23,159 nucleotides of DNA from the NCBI RefSeq assembly GCF_000003605.2, contig NW_003132862.1, positions 93,615 through 116,773 on the forward strand, written 5' to 3'. The position numbers and the translations under genes were made by a program. This document shows positions 1-18,279 of this stretch, in pieces. The stretch is from Saccoglossus kowalevskii (taxonomy: Eukaryota; Hemichordata; Enteropneusta; Harrimaniidae). The notes under the pieces were generated by a model. That model was not told the origin of the DNA and made no database searches. It worked only from the letters and a program-made list of their open reading frames with translations. Each line of letters opens with the position of its first letter. Within the stretch, counting starts at the first letter, position 1.

Positions 1-344
1 TACAAAATCTCCAGAAATGCACTGACACACCATGTCATACGACCCTAGACCACTGCTACAAAATCTCCAGAAATGCACTGACACACCATGTCGTACAACC
101 CTAGACCACTGCTACAAAATCTCCAGAAATGCACTGACACACCATGTCGTACAACCCTAGACCACTGCTACAAAATCTCCAGAAATGCACTGACACACCA
201 TGTCATACGACCCTAGACCACTGCTACAAAATCTCCAGAAATTCGCTGACACACCATGTCGTACAACCCTAGACCACTGCTACAAAATCTCCAGAAATGC
301 ACTGACACACCATGTCGTACAACCCTAGACCACTGCTACAAAAT
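1..344. repeat. 56-bp minisatellite, six copies plus 8 bp, in a DRC2 intron
   Basis: The unit starts TACAAAATCTCCAGAAATGC at 1, 57, 113, 169, 225 and 281, with a truncated seventh start at 337. The array continues past the left edge to an unknown extent. It ends 26 bp before the DRC2 exon 3 boundary (downstream in the gene). Confidence 0.97.
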
Positions 345-369
345 GTCGTAGCACATCGGAGCACTGTAC

Positions 370-593
370 CTTATTTTTAATTTCATCTCTCAGGCTCTGG
401 AACTCTTGTCTTGCTTCATTCTCCCTTTCAGAAAAATTCTGATCCATAGCAAACATGATGTCCTGTAAGTCATTCATTTCCCTCTTGAACTGTTCAATGA
501 TCAAAGCTCTTTCTGAGTCAAACTCATTTTTCAGTATATCTAGTTCTTCAGTGTATTCCTTCTGCAGGATGTCTAATCTTTGTCTCTGTAAAT
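370..593 (-). CDS. DRC2: DRC2 coding exon 3 (residues 138-212)
   Basis: The acceptor CCATTAG at 594-600 is the only nearby one that keeps frame with the preceding phase-1 donor, giving NVDSLI-D-LQRQRL. The donor is AATAAG|GTACAG, ending at 370. The following intron enters the 56-bp tandem array 26 bp further on. Confidence 0.9.
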
Positions 594-2499
594 CTAATGG
601 TACACATATCATATTAATTTCATGTTTAGCACAGGCATAGTACAAAAGCAAATAGATAATGGCCACTGCTTTGGATTTACATCTGGCTACCTTAGTGTAA
701 ACATTTTTGAATACAAAGTAATTTTAACAAGTCTATTAGATATATTCCAAAGTTTTGGTTTTCAAATTTACTACCTTCAGAGCACTTAGGCTCAAGCAAT
801 ACATGTCAAATGTTATCGTATAGAAACATAGAATTAGCCGATTCAGTTCAACACAACAGTGCAAGTGCCAGAGTATTTGACTTTCTCCAAGCCTTGAATT
901 ATTTTTACCGAGGGTCCAGAATCAGTCACAGGTGACATTTAACACCTGAATCCAAGTTATTATGCATTTTTTCAAATATGCTATATTACTAATAGATTTG
1001 CTTTTTATTTATTTATATATGTTATATAATAACATTTCCTCAAGCCAAAAATTTGATAAATAGCCATGGAAATGCTGCCAAACTTAAAAATGTAGGCCTG
1101 CTCTCGTGCACAATGATGTGAAGGAGCTGTACAGGCACTTCTGTGAAACATTCATCGAGAGAATCACTTGAATAGGAATAGCAATGTAATTCTGTCAAAC
1201 CCATTCTAATATACCGGTATAGCAGAAAATGAAGCAAAACAAACACTCTCTGGTTAAGTGAGGTCATAATGATAGTCTTTCTTTTTTTGAGTATAACTAT
1301 AGATATTCAAGCGTTCACTGCACGTGCACGTTAAGAATACAATAATATGCAAATTTACTTGTGCCAGAGACTGATTCAGTATGTTCAGTCTATGTTTGGG
1401 TATTTGAAAAAATAATTATGTTGACTGAAATCACTCACCTATTAAACTATCAACATTCTGTAGATGGCTCCTTAGTGCCATAGAATATTGCTCCTCAGCT
1501 TCTGATAAGTCTTTAGCTAGAGACTTAATAACGCTGTCTTTTCTGTCTACAACTCTCTCAAATGTTTGACTTAAAATTTCTATATCTCTCTTCAGTTCCT
1601 TTGACTTTGCTGTTCTCATTATAGTACGCCATTGGTTGTTAAGTTTATTGGAGTTGAACCGAGCATTTCTTTCTTCCTTGGCTAGTTTATCCTGAAGAAA
1701 ACATTTTAGTTATTAGAGATTTCTTTTTGTGGGATGCTAAGTAGTTTGTGCCAGATAAAGAACATAACATGTCATAGCTGTAATTGTGACATTGTGTCTC
1801 TTAACATCCATGTATGTAATGTAAAATGACCAATGCATTGTCAAGAACAGGCAAAAACTTCATTTTCAGTGTATTTTTGACCGAAAATAGTCTTTTTACC
1901 TAGAAATATCCCTCAGAGTGCATGAATCATAAAGAAACTTGTTGGCTGAGCTGCTTGCAGGTAACACTAAACAATTCGTCGTGAAAATTGTGCTCAAATC
2001 AGATCATGTGACATGGATGGACAGACTAACATAACCAAATCCATGAGTATGTATGTGTCCACTGATGTGGACTACAGGTAGCAAGCAAGTAAGATTATTT
2101 GCCAATTTGTGTAAAAATAAATAATTTTCAGCTCATTTCCATAAAAAATACTTCCAACATAGCTGATGTGTTAGTTAATACAGATGTGTGATTTGAGGTA
2201 GGTTTCTGAAGTCTAAACTGTAAACAGACACTGGATGATTTTGATTTCATTATATTTGTACACACATTTTGTGGATTGACTTGATTTTGAGGGATCTCAT
2301 TCGATTATGCTCCCAAACAAAGTGATGGAAAGAAACTTACCTTTAAAAATTGAGTTAACATATCTTCTTTCTTTTTCTTCATTTCTTCCTCTGCCAACAA
2401 TTTCTGTTCTAAATACAAAACTCTCTCCTCTTCAGTCATTTTAGCTAATTTACCCTTCTTCCCTGACTTCTTACCTCCCTTTTTCTTCTTTGGAGCCAT
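370..2499 (-). CDS. DRC2: DRC2 (CCDC65), 5' half, three coding exons, continues beyond left edge
   Basis: This gene encodes subunit 2 of the nexin-dynein regulatory complex, a coiled-coil scaffold that links outer doublets in motile axonemes and regulates dynein. The spliced exons 2499-2341, 1691-1439 and 593-370 total 636 nt and give residues 1-212 of a protein that is about 480 residues in vertebrates. Visible hallmarks are a lysine-rich start ([11 protein letters not shown]), then [20 protein letters not shown] across the first junction, [42 protein letters not shown] and [13 protein letters not shown]. From family knowledge these lie in the N-terminal NYD-SP28-type coiled coil shared by DRC1 and DRC2. 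The start is ATG 2499 (G at -3 and +4) because family similarity begins there. The same frame stays open upstream, but that stretch is hydrophobic and unlike the family. The remaining exons lie left of position 1. Confidence 0.93.
594..1438 (-). other. DRC2 intron between coding exons 2 and 3
   Basis: This is an 845-bp AT-rich intron. I see no exon, repeat array or element in it beyond a short palindrome TGCACGTGCA near 1319. Confidence 0.8.
1439..1691 (-). CDS. DRC2: DRC2 coding exon 2 (residues 54-137 plus one base of 138)
   Basis: The acceptor TTTTCTTCAG precedes GATAAACTAGCC at 1691 and encodes [20 protein letters not shown]. The donor TTAATAG|GTGAGT leaves phase 1. The exon carries the most conserved block of the family, around [14 protein letters not shown]. 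Confidence 0.93.
1692..2340 (-). other. DRC2 intron between coding exons 1 and 2
   Basis: This is a 649-bp AT-rich intron with consensus splice ends. Nothing further is recognised. Confidence 0.8.
2341..2499 (-). CDS. DRC2: DRC2 coding exon 1 (residues 1-53)
   Basis: The exon runs from ATG at 2499 to the donor TTTTTAAAG|GTAAGT, ending at 2341 in phase 0. Two bases upstream of the ATG is a plausible acceptor (ATTGTAG, ending at 2502), so the exon probably starts at 2501 and the 5' UTR is split. Confidence 0.93.
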
Positions 2500-2501
2500 G
2501 A

Positions 2502-5343
2502 CTACAATAAAATGAACTATTATTGTAACAATTGCTAGAATATTGGGAAAGACACAAAATGGTACATATATTGTATAATAAAGCTCACAAAAACAGGTTA
2601 GGGTAATTAATGATTTACAAATCCATTGAATCAACAAATTACAAATGATGGCTCAACTAATCCAATTATCCAAGATATAATGTGGATCACCAATACTTCC
2701 AAAACTATTTTTCATTGTCACCGCCATATTGTTCTAGGCACCAAAACAGCAACAATGCCCGCAATGTTGCTGACTGGTTTGCAATACGCTTCCCTAATTA
2801 GAACTGGTTCAATCAAAACATTTTTACGAGTGTGCACCCGTTGGCTAAATGCACACATTTACTAGTGTTATGCCAAGTACCAGACACAGTAGCAACTGCC
2901 CTGACATGTGAGACTGTACATTTTGTTTGTTTGAACACTTTTGCCATTTTCATACAGCAATTTATTATATACCCTATATATAAAACATGTTCTTGAAATT
3001 CAGTCCCTCACCCCCTTGGCTATTATTGCCGATTTTTCATTGAGTGATTCACATCGCCAATTTTGGTTTCCAGGGCATCTCTAATAAATAACCTATCTAA
3101 CTGCTAGACTAAATTAATGATCTTATCAAAAAATCACAGAAGATTTGGCGAAAAATCTGTCATTTTTGGCATTGACGTATTTTTGTTTGGAAACGCAAGG
3201 ATGATAAGACTCAATTTTCAAGGATTCAGGTTGTTTGGATTGAACTGAAATAACAACGTTTTTTAGTGAATATAGAATATGTTCTGTTTCAATAAAGGAT
3301 TTTGATATGCCAATTGAATAATTTTAACAATTTCTTACTGAAGCGTCTCCTGTATGACACTGTAAAAAATACACATTCGCTCGAGGGTTTTAGGAGAGTC
3401 AGAATAGAAGCAAATACATTGTAGATGGAAATATCAGTTACATCACTCATGATAATTTGATTGCTGGCCGAGATAGCTGTATTTAGTGTTCATTTTGATG
3501 TAATGTGTCTAAACTTGCGATTCTCAATTTCTATGTGTAAAATTATATCGCTGCTATGGACGGCGATGGTTGACAGATGTTGTGGTTCTGCAGCTCTCTT
3601 GGCACGAGCAACTGACTTTTTAGCTTTCTTTTTCTACTATTCTGGCGTTTACTTGGTTACATTTTGTATATACCAGTCAGACACTGATAGTAAGTAAGTA
3701 CATGTACTGTAAGTAAACAGGCCAAGACATCTGAAGACTCTGAAGCCCTGAAGATCGCGTCATCATACAGCATTAATGAACAAAATTTACATTACAATCT
3801 TATGCATCCAAACAATCCGATATTTATGCTGGAGAACAAAGTATTCAGGTACTGGCTACGATATACTGCAAAGTAGAAATAATATACTAATTGTTGTTGA
3901 TTTTTAAACAAAATTTCCAAGAACACAAAACAAACCACTCTCAACAATTGACAAAACAAAACAAAAAACTGCTGAGTACACTACACAGTAGTCAAATCAG
4001 TAAGAAAAAGATACTATGGACTTCATGGTAAATGTAACTACAAAATAAATATCAGTGAATACAATATTTCAAAAAAAAATCCTGCAGACTCTATGTACAA
4101 GTTGACAACCTCTAATATTTCAAAACTGCCAGTTGTGAATTTTAAATCCCATTAGGATTTCTACATAAAGTTACACAGATCGAAAAAAAATGCATCATTA
4201 GACAAGGAACATAATGCTTTCTTTTGTCCAGGTTATTTAATGAATTCTCTTATTTTATGGGCATTTTTTTTGTTAGTGTACATGTATGCTTTGAAAATAT
4301 ATACACACATTAAAATTATCCAAACTTCAAATGTAATCAAAATATCATAGTACAAATGCAAAGTCAAACAAAATTATCAAAAAGATTTTGGATTTGTTGA
4401 AAAAAATAGCCAAATTGCTGTGACACTGTCTAATTGGTGGTGGGAATTACCAAGCCAGTTTATAAAATTGTGAACAAAAGTTTTCATAAATGTTACTGAC
4501 CGCAACAAGCAACCATCGCAAAGTATCTTGTACAATTAGATATATACATTGAAAGGTAATTGCATCTATTATTTATATCCAACATGTCTGAGTCCTTCAC
4601 TATAGTTTGACACCTTCTGTTGGGGTTGGTTTGACCCAATTTGTTCCAAATGCATACATGTAACTATCCAAACCAGTCAGCAACTTGCCTAGCAATGTTG
4701 ATGTTTTGGTGTTCGGAATAATGTGGAGGTTTAAGTAAATATTACTGTCATCGTACATACTGTCATACACTATTTTGAAACTACATGTATAATAATTATT
4801 CTTTTAATAATGTTCAAAACCTCATAGCATGCCTTGCACTGTATGGAATGTATATTAAGTAAATATTACTGTCGTCGAACATACTGTCACAGTTTGATAT
4901 ATGCCATCATTTTGAAACTATTTTTCATATTAATTATTCTTTTAATAATGCTCAAAACCTCATAGCATGCCTTGCACTGTATGGACCACTCACCTACCGC
5001 CAGCCTCTTCTTTGCATAGTACACACTGTACTAACCATTGACTAATTCTAAATTATTACACTTGTTTTTATGTAATTAAAACTACCTTCCTATCGTTCCT
5101 ATTTTTCTGCCAATGCCTGACTATTATCATTAATTAATTATTATTCCTATTTGTAATTTCGTCTGAGATTTCTTGAATCGTGATTCGTTGATTAGCAATT
5201 ACCCTAAATTATCCTAACCTCACAAAACAGACATGTAACGAATACATCGTTCGCAAAATTTCGTAAATAATGGACTCGGACAATCTTGCACTTTGAGTGA
5301 GGGGTGGCGTAATTAATATTATATAGAATTTATATGTGCTTAC
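2502..5343 (-). other. Stretch without coding exons, probably a 5' UTR intron of DRC2
   Basis: It is AT-rich with no convincing coding exon on either strand. It contains one imperfect tandem duplication (4732-4985) and several TACATGTA octamers. A short dyad CAGCAACA/TGTTGCTG lies at 2747-2772. If the leader exon is wrong, the DRC2 promoter would lie at the low-coordinate end instead. Confidence 0.4.
4732..4985. repeat. Imperfect tandem duplication, about 120 bp unit
   Basis: Copy 1 (4732-4847) and copy 2 (4856-4985) both start TAAGTAAATATTACTGTC and end CATAGCATGCCTTGCACTGT-ATGGA. Copy 2 carries a roughly 14-bp extra segment after ACTGTCA. It may be two abutting copies of one element. Confidence 0.85.
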
Positions 5344-5450
5344 CGTTCTATTTATGATGCACCGAAGTCAAAAGGATAAGTCAATGCTGCCAAGAAATTG
5401 TAAATAAAAGAATGATATTGAAAACTCCAACACCGGAATCGTCAGTTTTG
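5344..5450 (-). other. DRC2: Predicted non-coding first exon of DRC2 (extent approximate)
   Basis: On the minus strand a near-consensus donor, AGAACG|GTAAGC, ends at 5344, and the acceptor two bases before the DRC2 ATG ends at 2502. The roughly 110 bp upstream of the donor contain no ATG on the minus strand, as expected of a leader. An RFX-type X-box and forkhead motifs lie just upstream. The start is not determined. This is inference from signals only. Confidence 0.4.
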
Positions 5451-5453
5451 TTT

Positions 5454-5468
5454 GTAACTCGTAGCAAC
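5454..5468 (-). promoter_or_regulatory. RFX X-box-like motif in the presumed DRC2 promoter
   Basis: The plus strand reads GTAACT-CGT-AGCAAC, two imperfect inverted RFX half-sites with a 3-base spacer. On the minus strand the stronger half is GTTGCT. A forkhead-type ACAAACA (minus, 5449-5455) abuts it and another lies at 5550-5556 (plus). RFX and FOXJ1 drive motile-cilium genes in animals, which fits DRC2. Confidence 0.45.
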
Positions 5469-5475
5469 CACACAA

Positions 5476-5486
5476 CGCATGCGCAC
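5476..5486 (-). promoter_or_regulatory. NRF1-like palindrome between DRC2 and ASPDH
   Basis: The minus strand reads GTGCGCATGCG, sharing the GCGCATGCG core of the NRF1 consensus with the last two bases of the 12-mer off. NRF1 sites are common in TATA-less bidirectional promoters. The match is by eye only. Confidence 0.35.
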
Positions 5487-5665
5487 GAATGACCTCGTTC
5501 AAAAAGCACATTTCAAATATAATAATACCTGGCTTTGCTGGTAGGTAAAACAAACAATTTCACTTAAAATCAGATATATTTATTGGTAGAATAAAATATA
5601 TGTTCGGCGATAGTTCTAAAATGTTGTCATTCTACTTGGAACATTGTGCCGTGTACGAGGTGTCC

Positions 5666-5678
5666 AAGTCAAAGGGCA
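5666..5678 (+). promoter_or_regulatory. DR1-like nuclear-receptor half-site pair upstream of ASPDH
   Basis: AAGTCA-A-AGGGCA is a direct repeat with a 1-base spacer and differs from a perfect DR1 (AGGTCA-N-AGGTCA) at two bases. It lies 79 bp upstream of the ASPDH ATG. DR1 sites are bound by HNF4/RXR-type receptors, which often act on metabolic genes. Confidence 0.3.
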
Positions 5679-5756
5679 AGTTATACTTTCTTCAAATGCC
5701 GTGAGCTGGCGCTTTAACTTTCCGTTGAACTTTGAGGCGGCGGTTTAACTCAAACG

Positions 5757-14207
<8,451 letters not shown>

Positions 14208-14430
14208 CTGTCATGGGCTATCACTAGAGGAAATGTTTCAAAGTCAGCTGTCTGTAGGATGTCAACAAAACATTTTGCAATACAGATAGATGAAATCATT
14301 TTATTTATTCATAGAATGATGCTCAATGAAACTTACAAACAGAAGAATATATCCCTAAATATTGTATATCATGGACATTCAACCAATCAGACAATCAATT
14401 GTACAAGTTTCTACCCATTGAAGCAAACTA
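14208..14430 (+). other. Presumed ASPDH 3' UTR
   Basis: This is sequence between the stop codon and the first poly(A)-like hexamer ATTAAA (14430-14435), which overlaps the edge of a MITE. No AATAAA occurs in it. The UTR end is not determined. Confidence 0.4.
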
Positions 14431-14601
14431 TTAAAGGGTGGTGGTGGTGGTGGTCGTGCTGTGCATGTGCGACATTTGTGTTGAAAAACATTGATTTTCC
14501 CACAATCCATTTGTAATCTGCGCAACAGCCAATGTCGCCATCTTTGTTTACGAGACCCATATATCTCGTGCATGTGTGGTGCTACGACTGCCACTCTTTA
14601 A
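14431..14601. mobile_element. TTAA-type MITE family 1, copy A, just after ASPDH
   Basis: TTAA is present at both ends. The left arm TTAAAGGGTGG expands into a (GGT)n run before GTCGTGCTGTGCATG. The inverted right arm is TTAAAGAGTGGCAGTCGTAG. Its right part (CGAGACCCATAT...CTCTTTAA) matches copy C. Confidence 0.82.
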
Positions 14602-17220
14602 GATACAGAATTAAAAAGCCAGTGGTTCTTGAGATAGCATTGGAACAAGATTTGACACAGACGTACATCAGTACAACATTACCTGTCGTTTGTGTGTTGC
14701 ACACATAGGGGCCAAAAGTGATCATAGAGTTGGGTTAAAAGTACTGAGTGTAAATATCAAAATTGATGGTTGAGTGCTGTTTGGACATCTTTTTCATGCT
14801 CTTATTTTGAAATATGTGTAAATTACAAATCTACCTATGCATGAATCAAAACTGTTATTACCAATCTAGAGACAAAAAACCTGTGGAGGAATATAAATCC
14901 AATAATGTGAACCACAAAAGAGGTACGGTACATATAAACCCAAAATTGCAGTTGTTGTATCGTTAAACATGAACTTTTTTCGAATATATAAATAACTGTA
15001 AAATACCTTTTGCTGAATAGACTTGTTTTGTATGGTGTTTTTCACCGATTTTTGACGAGTTGAATGTGAAATATGAGAAAAATAATATGCGCTGGATTTT
15101 ATTTCCACTGAATCACCCCTTTATTGAAAACAAATTATAAGCTAAAAAAAATATTTTACAGTAAATATAGTAAGGATTACTTGTTAGGTGCATGCACTTG
15201 CGACATAGTTACTAGAAGAATGGTTAGGAAACTATTAGATATGCTAATTACCCATTGACTTCTCTTGATGAGTGTCCAACCACTATGACGTCATCGCTTA
15301 TACCGTACATTGTATTGCTATCGTAGTTTCCATGCGCGTCCTCTAAATTGAAGAGACAGAGCTCAATAAGCTGTAAGAGCACCAAATACTGTGATATTCA
15401 AGGTTTTGTTATCCAAAAAATGAAAATACAGATAGTTTTTGTTGACAGATTTGCCGTCTAAGAATCGTAATGAACCATGGCATTTTTTCTAGTAACTCTT
15501 TACAACACCAGGTGAAACTTGAGCTTGGCAGTACAGATTCAGGATTGGTTTCCAAACGCTATTCACGTGGTACTACTGTGTAAACTGCTGTGTGAAAGAC
15601 AAATTATATAAAAGCTTTTGTGTTTTTAATAACTGTCTTTAATTACTATGTTACCAAATAACACTTTGCTCAAAAGGTATTCAAGAGTTCTGCAAATCAC
15701 CACACATGCAGTGGTCAAAACTCACAGCAATACAGTTCTACTTAACAATACCGGGTACATGTATGTGTGTCCCTTCATATTTTCCCAAAAATACATTTCC
15801 AGATGAATTCAGAAAATTTTACCTTCAATCATTACTACACTACTATCAATTTGGAAATAAAATAGTCCATAGACAAGTTGTAATTACAATGCTTAAGTTG
15901 ATAAATTTTCATTCAACCAATCAAAGGTCAATAACTGCCATGAGATAATGCTAGCATCGTTGCTAGGCATTAGTGGAGTAGATTATACTATACATATTTG
16001 ATCAAAGTACAATAATAATGCTGGAATGGCAGGAATTCAAGTCATGTAATTTTGAGAAAAGTTTTCATTATGCAGTTAGTAGACAAAATTCATAATTATA
16101 CAACACTTAAAGCAGTATCTAAAAAAAATGTTGTTAATGCAACTAAAATACCATCTCAGAAAATCGAATCAAGCTGAGCACAATGTTGAACATAGTACTG
16201 AGATACTGATTTGTAAACTTAAAAATATCTGTATATAAAAGTAAAAAAAATGCATAGCAAGTATATAAAGTAGCAGTGCAAATAGAAGCAGCGACAATTC
16301 CTAGCAAAAATCATACTTAATTTTGTCAGCTAAAAAATAGATCTGTCAAAGTGATTTATGTTTATTTTCCAACACACAGTTTGTTTGTTTTTCAAATACA
16401 CCATAAAAAAACGTGCGGGAGTCCCATTTCAAAATGGACCAAATAAATCTATTTTTTGGGAGGTCTTGCATGAAAATAATCTTTGGCTACACTGATTGAT
16501 ATTATAGAGCGATTGAATTACAGTGTGTTAAATCCATCACAACATGGATTGAAAACTGGTATAGGTATACATACCATAAAGCTAAGACAATGGATGGTTT
16601 TATAGATCAGAAGGATAAAAGTTGTACATTTTTCAGGTTAATACAAAAAAAAACATGTGTAGTGTTTTTACTGCCATTCATAAATGTTTGATTTTGTCTG
16701 GAGTGAATGTACTAATAAATCATTCTTTCATTCATAATATATATAATAAAATCTTAATTCTGTTCATAAAAAGCTATTGTGATATATGTACATTAATTTC
16801 ATGTCAAAATAATTTGGATCATGCATGGTAGTGCAATTTCAAAACAATTAAATGGATGTTTGTTTTTTATTTTTAATTTCCAGAAATTTAGTCATTTAAT
16901 TGCAGTTAGAATTGTTAAAAGTGCAACTGACAGAATATACTAAAAAACACACTTAACAAAATATAAAATTAACCAACAGAATATACTGTCGATATTTCAA
17001 TCCAATTCATGTCATAAAAAAGAGAATGCAGAAAAACACAATTTTAACAAAACAAGAGATAAAATGAAAGCTTCAACAGTTTATAGAGAATAAACTTTGC
17101 CTGGTGTTCTACCGTAAATCTTGTTGGCAAATTGTTATACCAAAATAAATGCAACTGGTTTACGTGTGGTAATAAATTGTTAATGGAAAATCAATATATT
17201 TCGACCATAGAGGGCATACT
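14602..17220. other. Intergenic region between convergent ASPDH and SWAP70-like genes
   Basis: This is 2.6 kb of AT-rich DNA. It holds one foldback element (14993-15166), a perfect CRE palindrome TGACGTCA (15286-15293) and a doubtful 44-codon frame (15449-15583). No supported gene is seen. Confidence 0.6.
14993..15166. mobile_element. Diverged relative of foldback element H
   Basis: The ends TAACTGTAAAATAC and, inverted, TTTACTGTAAAATAT pair. Inner segments GCGCTGGATTTTATTTCCACT and TAAGCTAAAA resemble GCTTGGAATTTATTTTCACT and CAGCTAAAA in the 9468 element. Boundaries are approximate. Confidence 0.55.
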
Positions 17221-17226
17221 TTTATT
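17221..17226 (-). terminator. Poly(A) signal candidate for the SWAP70-like gene
   Basis: AATAAA on the minus strand, 121 bp beyond the stop codon, is the first canonical hexamer downstream. No other evidence for the cleavage site is visible. Confidence 0.5.
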
Positions 17227-17346
17227 GATGTACAGATTACTTGATAAAATGTGTAAAAGTTTATAAGTAAGTGCAAGTAATCCCAAATTGTAAGTTGTCA
17301 GAAACATTCTATTTAACATTGTTAGGAGTATTAAACTTTTACTTTT

Positions 17347-18279
17347 TTATAGTTCTATGACGTCTGATTCCACATATTCATCATATCCATCTGACCCACA
17401 TGATGAATGGCTGCTACCTTTCCCTGGCAACAGTTTGTTCTCATCAGTAAGCTTCTCATTTTTGGCTTGTAAATCCAAAGGTAACTGATCATCATCTCTG
17501 TGTGATAATACTGGATCTTCATCTTTCCCAATTGTTTCCCTTAGCAACATTTTGTCCTTACAAATATCATCATCTGTTCTCTCAACTCCTGAACTGCTTG
17601 CATCCTTGGAATCATCTGTACACAGTTCTTTTTCTTGTGATTCAAACTCTAAATTTTCCACTACCATTACATCTTCAGTATGGTTGTTCACATCTGGCTC
17701 TCTTTCCACTGTAACTCCTTGCTTCAATTCTGGCTGGCCTCTTTCCTCTGTAACTCCTTGCTTCAATTCTGGCTGGCCTCTTTCCTCTGTAACTCCTTGC
17801 TTCAATTCTGTCTGATTTCTTTCCTCTGTAACTCCTTGCTTCAATTCTGTCTGATCTCTTTCCTCTGTAACTCCTTGCTTCAATTCTGTCTGATCTCTTT
17901 CCTCTGTAACTCCTTGCTTCAATTCTGTCTGATCTTTTTCCTCTGTAACTCCTTGCTTCAATTCTGTCTGATCTCTTTCCTCTGTAACTCCTTGCTTGTG
18001 TTCACTTTTATTCTCTACTACATCAAACACTCCCAACATCTTCAGTTTTTGTAATTTCTCCTTCAAGATGTCAAACTCTTGTGGAATAAATGCTCCAACT
18101 CCCCTATGGGTAATTAATGGATTAGCCTTGACCTGCACAGGCCGGGCAAGTCCAATTGGCTTTTCATCCTGTCTTGCCTTCTTTGCTTGAATCTCCTGAT
18201 ATTTACGATCAATTTCTCTCATAGCTACATCCATTTCTTTTTTAGAGGACTCTGCAGCTTGCAGCTTCAAGCTTGCCTC
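17347..18279 (-). CDS. SWAP70: SWAP70-like terminal exon with 13-residue repeats
   Basis: The acceptor TTTTTGATTTCAG precedes GAGGCAAGC. The exon finishes the coiled coil (EASLKLQAAESSKKEMDVAM, KYQEIQAKKARQDE), then the family block GLARPVQVKANPLITHRGVG and FDILKEKLQKLKMLGVFDVV. The repeat array, an acidic tail with SSHSSCGSDGYDEYVESDV, and TAA at 17347-17349 follow. Confidence 0.88.
   Translation of the reverse strand, partial: EASLKLQAAESSKKEMDVAMREIDRKYQEIQAKKARQDEKPIGLARPVQVKANPLITHRGVGAFIPQEFDILKEKLQKLKMLGVFDVVENKSEHKQGVTEERDQTELKQGVTEEKDQTELKQGVTEERDQTELKQGVTEERDQTELKQGVTEERNQTELKQGVTEERGQPELKQGVTEERGQPELKQGVTVEREPDVNNHTEDVMVVENLEFESQEKELCTDDSKDASSSGVERTDDDICKDKMLLRETIGKDEDPVLSHRDDDQLPLDLQAKNEKLTDENKLLPGKGSSHSSCGSDGYDEYVESDVIEL

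Noticed and set aside
2500-2637. In-frame N-terminal extension of DRC2 starting at 2637
   Set aside because: The added residues are hydrophobic and unlike the family. The lysine-rich MAPKKKK start at 2499 has a good start context and matches the known N terminus. An acceptor signal sits right before it.
2719-2730. YY1-like CCGCCATATT and a 24-codon upstream frame (minus, from 2726) as DRC2 promoter and leader
   Set aside because: It is possible, but the acceptor directly before the ATG and the remote leader with X-box explain the region better. It is kept only as the alternative.
3461-3697. Plus-strand 78-codon frame
   Set aside because: The composition follows the local AT bias. No recognisable domain or convincing splice context was found.
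17680-18054. Plus-strand frame of 124 codons with repeated CNSLLQFCLISFL
   Set aside because: It is the antisense shadow of the 39-bp coding repeat. The minus-strand frame has the family similarity.
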